Of a DNA stretch of 64,000 nt, positions 61,842 to 64,000 are shown in pieces. Source of the stretch: Lachnospiraceae bacterium (GTDB taxonomy: Bacteria > Bacillota > Clostridia > Lachnospirales > Lachnospiraceae); contig SVEK01000003.1 of the NCBI GenBank assembly GCA_015057405.1, positions 50,791-114,790 of the forward strand. The letters run 5' to 3'. Position numbers and translations under genes: made by a program. The notes under the pieces were generated by a model. The model searched no databases, had not been told where the DNA came from, and saw nothing but the letters and a program-made list of their open reading frames with translations. Positions within the stretch are counted from its first letter, which is position 1, and each line of letters begins with the position of its first letter.

Positions 61842-63203
61842 CTACTCACCATTTTTTATAAGTTTTTCCGTATCAACACCCCTCATAATACATACTAGGA
61901 ACGCCACTCCCAGTAAATATGCGGCAAGAACCACCATATAAACAGCATTAATTATGACATCAGCATTGAAATAAACAGAAGACATTTCCTGTCCGAATAT
62001 ACACTTTCCAAGAATCAGCGACGGGATTATTATTGCTGCAATCTCCATCATAAAAGGAATGGTTATCATCGATGTACTGCACCCGTTCATAAGATATATT
62101 CCATAGATTTCCTGATTATTTTTTATTTTATTATGAATAATCAGGAACAGGGAAAATAATGTAAAACACACAAGACATATGCTTATAATCAGCATAATCC
62201 TAATATTTCCCACTGCCTCCTTACGAAACAACCTCTGACCCATTGATGACCCTGTAGATGACATTGGGGGAAGATTATATTTGTCTCCTATCTGCGAAAA
62301 CAATTCAGCAATTTCCCTGAATTCAGTGTTATAATGAAACATCATCTGACAGGTCTCAAGTGAATGATAATTAACATATGCATACCTTGCCAGTACATTA
62401 TTATCCGTTGTTTCAAAATTCAGATTAATTCCGCAAGGGAAAATAATATGAGAGTCTAATGACATAAGTCCCTGCCCTGATGAACCAAAGTTGTATACTT
62501 TACTTCCCTGTTCAAGTATTCCCACAACCTTACAGTTAAACAGATAATCGGTTCCGTCTATGGCAATCCTCAGTTTAGTGCCAACGTCCATAAACTCACT
62601 GTAACTGCTCCCAAGAACTACTGGCAGCTCATCTGAGGGACTGTTTAATGTTGTATTATCACGGGTAATTCCTTCCCCTTTGACAGTTTTAAATCCAAAG
62701 TATTCATACGCATCTGTATCACAATGAATAGCCTTAAATTGTCTGTATTCCTCATCAACTCCGTCAATTTTAGCACCAAAACTTCCTCCGGGGAAATCCT
62801 GTGGCTCAAACATTCTTACTTTATCCTCCGGAATATATTTATCACATTCCTCCTCAATCAGCAGAATTTGTTGGATTGTATTAATGGACATAACCGGATG
62901 GGACGGAATACTGTAGACTTCTTTGTAATAATCCATAACTTTCTGACTGTCTTTTGCAGTTTCAAAACTTTTCTCAACCTCAATCCAGTCCTGACCCTCA
63001 AAACGAATGTTATACCATGTACCGTCTTCGTCGTAATTACTTACACTGTCTGAAGTACGTTCCCCCAAATCAAGATAATAAGAAGACATAAGCACGGTCA
63101 TTGTAATGCATATGGAAAACATTATCATTAACAGGATATTATTTATTATTCCTTTTTGAAAACTCCTGAAAAATTCATCAAATATAAAATGTATCTTTCC
63201 CAT
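61842..63203 (-). CDS. FtsX/MacB-type ABC permease
   Basis: Start chosen at MGKIHFIFDEFFRSFQKGIINN, matching FVLEEFFRSFKKGITRN in the 54843 paralog. Confidence 0.82.
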   Translation of the reverse strand: MGKIHFIFDEFFRSFQKGIINNILLMIMFSICITMTVLMSSYYLDLGERTSDSVSNYDEDGTWYNIRFEGQDWIEVEKSFETAKDSQKVMDYYKEVYSIPSHPVMSINTIQQILLIEEECDKYIPEDKVRMFEPQDFPGGSFGAKIDGVDEEYRQFKAIHCDTDAYEYFGFKTVKGEGITRDNTTLNSPSDELPVVLGSSYSEFMDVGTKLRIAIDGTDYLFNCKVVGILEQGSKVYNFGSSGQGLMSLDSHIIFPCGINLNFETTDNNVLARYAYVNYHSLETCQMMFHYNTEFREIAELFSQIGDKYNLPPMSSTGSSMGQRLFRKEAVGNIRIMLIISICLVCFTLFSLFLIIHNKIKNNQEIYGIYLMNGCSTSMITIPFMMEIAAIIIPSLILGKCIFGQEMSSVYFNADVIINAVYMVVLAAYLLGVAFLVCIMRGVDTEKLIKNGE

Positions 63204-63222
63204 AATAAACTCCTTTGAAGCC

Positions 63223-63768
63223 TTACTCTTCAAGCCCGGTATCATCATCATGAACTCTACTTGAAGATATAATAGTATTAAACCAAATCTCATCTTCCTC
63301 TGTAATATCCATCTTTCCTTCACTTCCATATTTTACAGTTTCCAACACATCATAAGTGTCTTTATCATAAAATACAGCAAAAATAGAGTTCACTTTATAG
63401 TCACAGTAGTCATCACCCTCATCAAACTTTTCTTCCCAGTAATACTCCAAAATTTCCATAATTTCTTCATCACTGAGTTTTTCATACACAGTTATGCCCA
63501 GATGTACATCACATATTTCTTCCGAACTGCTGTAATCAGCGTAATCAGGATAAGTTCTGCCACAACTCCTTTCCTGCCATTTACCATCCTTATAACTATC
63601 TAAGTCCACATCTTCTTTTTCTTCAACCCACACATCTTCACCCGATTCCTCTACACTCTCACTTACATTTTCTTTTGGTGGTTCTGTATTAACCAGACTT
63701 TTCTTTCCACACCCTGTGGCTGCCACCATACACACCATACACAATGCTATACAGATTATTTTTTTCAT
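63223..63768 (-). CDS. Small lipoprotein of ABC module B
   Basis: MKKIICIALCMVCMVAATGCGKK lipobox; paralog of 53073-53624. Confidence 0.8.
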   Translation of the reverse strand: MKKIICIALCMVCMVAATGCGKKSLVNTEPPKENVSESVEESGEDVWVEEKEDVDLDSYKDGKWQERSCGRTYPDYADYSSSEEICDVHLGITVYEKLSDEEIMEILEYYWEEKFDEGDDYCDYKVNSIFAVFYDKDTYDVLETVKYGSEGKMDITEEDEIWFNTIISSSRVHDDDTGLEE

Positions 63769-63852
63769 TTCATAATTCCTCCTGTTAAATATAATATTTT
63801 TGATATTTTATATTACAACTCAGTTTTCGCTTTGAAAGTCGAATTAACTGAG
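63715..63852. repeat. Right copy of the 138-bp direct repeat (signal peptide + upstream region of lipoprotein gene)
   Basis: Gap-free match to 49076-49213. Confidence 0.9.
63819..63852. promoter_or_regulatory. Near-perfect inverted repeat upstream of ABC module B
   Basis: Minus strand CTCAGTTaaTTCGaCTTT-c-AAAGCGAAAACTGAG. Confidence 0.6.
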
Positions 63853-64000
63853 AGTATCAACTTTTTTATTTCATAAGGTTAGGGTGTCAAAAGGTCATTG
63901 ACCATTGATATAAATTTGTACCTTGAAAATTTAACACGATATATCAAATCATCCAGATATTTGGTAAAATATAAGTATTAAATATCGAGGTGATTTATAT

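Overview
Low-GC Firmicutes chromosome segment, probably Lachnospiraceae-like (inferred from gene content; no rRNA or tRNA seen). Main blocks: (1) about 0-4.3 kb: AraC regulator, 5' end of an LtaS-like gene, ABC transporter. (2) 4.6-7.1 kb: secreted surface-protein pair. (3) 7.2-25.9 kb: minus-strand block with a NitT/TauT-type ABC importer, ATP-grasp protein, and a surface-polymer cluster (DegT aminotransferase, radical SAM, glycosyltransferases, TagF-like proteins, WbsX, IspD/TarI, epimerase). (4) 26-39 kb: glycan-utilisation region (CBM-bearing glycosidase, frameshifted GH31, GH43, CapA, AraC regulators). (5) 39.4-44.7 kb: thiamine operon with promoter and TPP riboswitch. (6) 46.3-48.3 kb: duplicated DUF6273-like secreted protein. 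(7) 49-63.9 kb: dense minus-strand island of three ABC export/immunity-like modules around a complete agr-type quorum-sensing locus. The most interesting block is (7). A 47-aa AgrD-like peptide (MRKGTDKISKTVIRVAYLTSKQSANSVCGFFFYQPQLPEKVKKLRKN, 57671-57814, minus), absent from the supplied ORF track, lies between AgrB and a GHKL kinase/LytTR regulator pair. Paralogous lipoprotein/permease/ATPase modules lie on both sides. The island is bounded by 138-bp direct repeats (49076-49213 and 63715-63852). The left copy fuses a truncated thiE to the signal-peptide/promoter region of a module lipoprotein. Other unlisted signals: a 22-aa epimerase relic at 4.3 kb, two apparent single-A frameshifts (GH31 and the DUF6273 signal peptide), a recurrent Rossmann-like domain attached to unrelated enzymes in the polymer cluster, and several structured intergenic elements. 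All homology calls are by eye; no searches were run.
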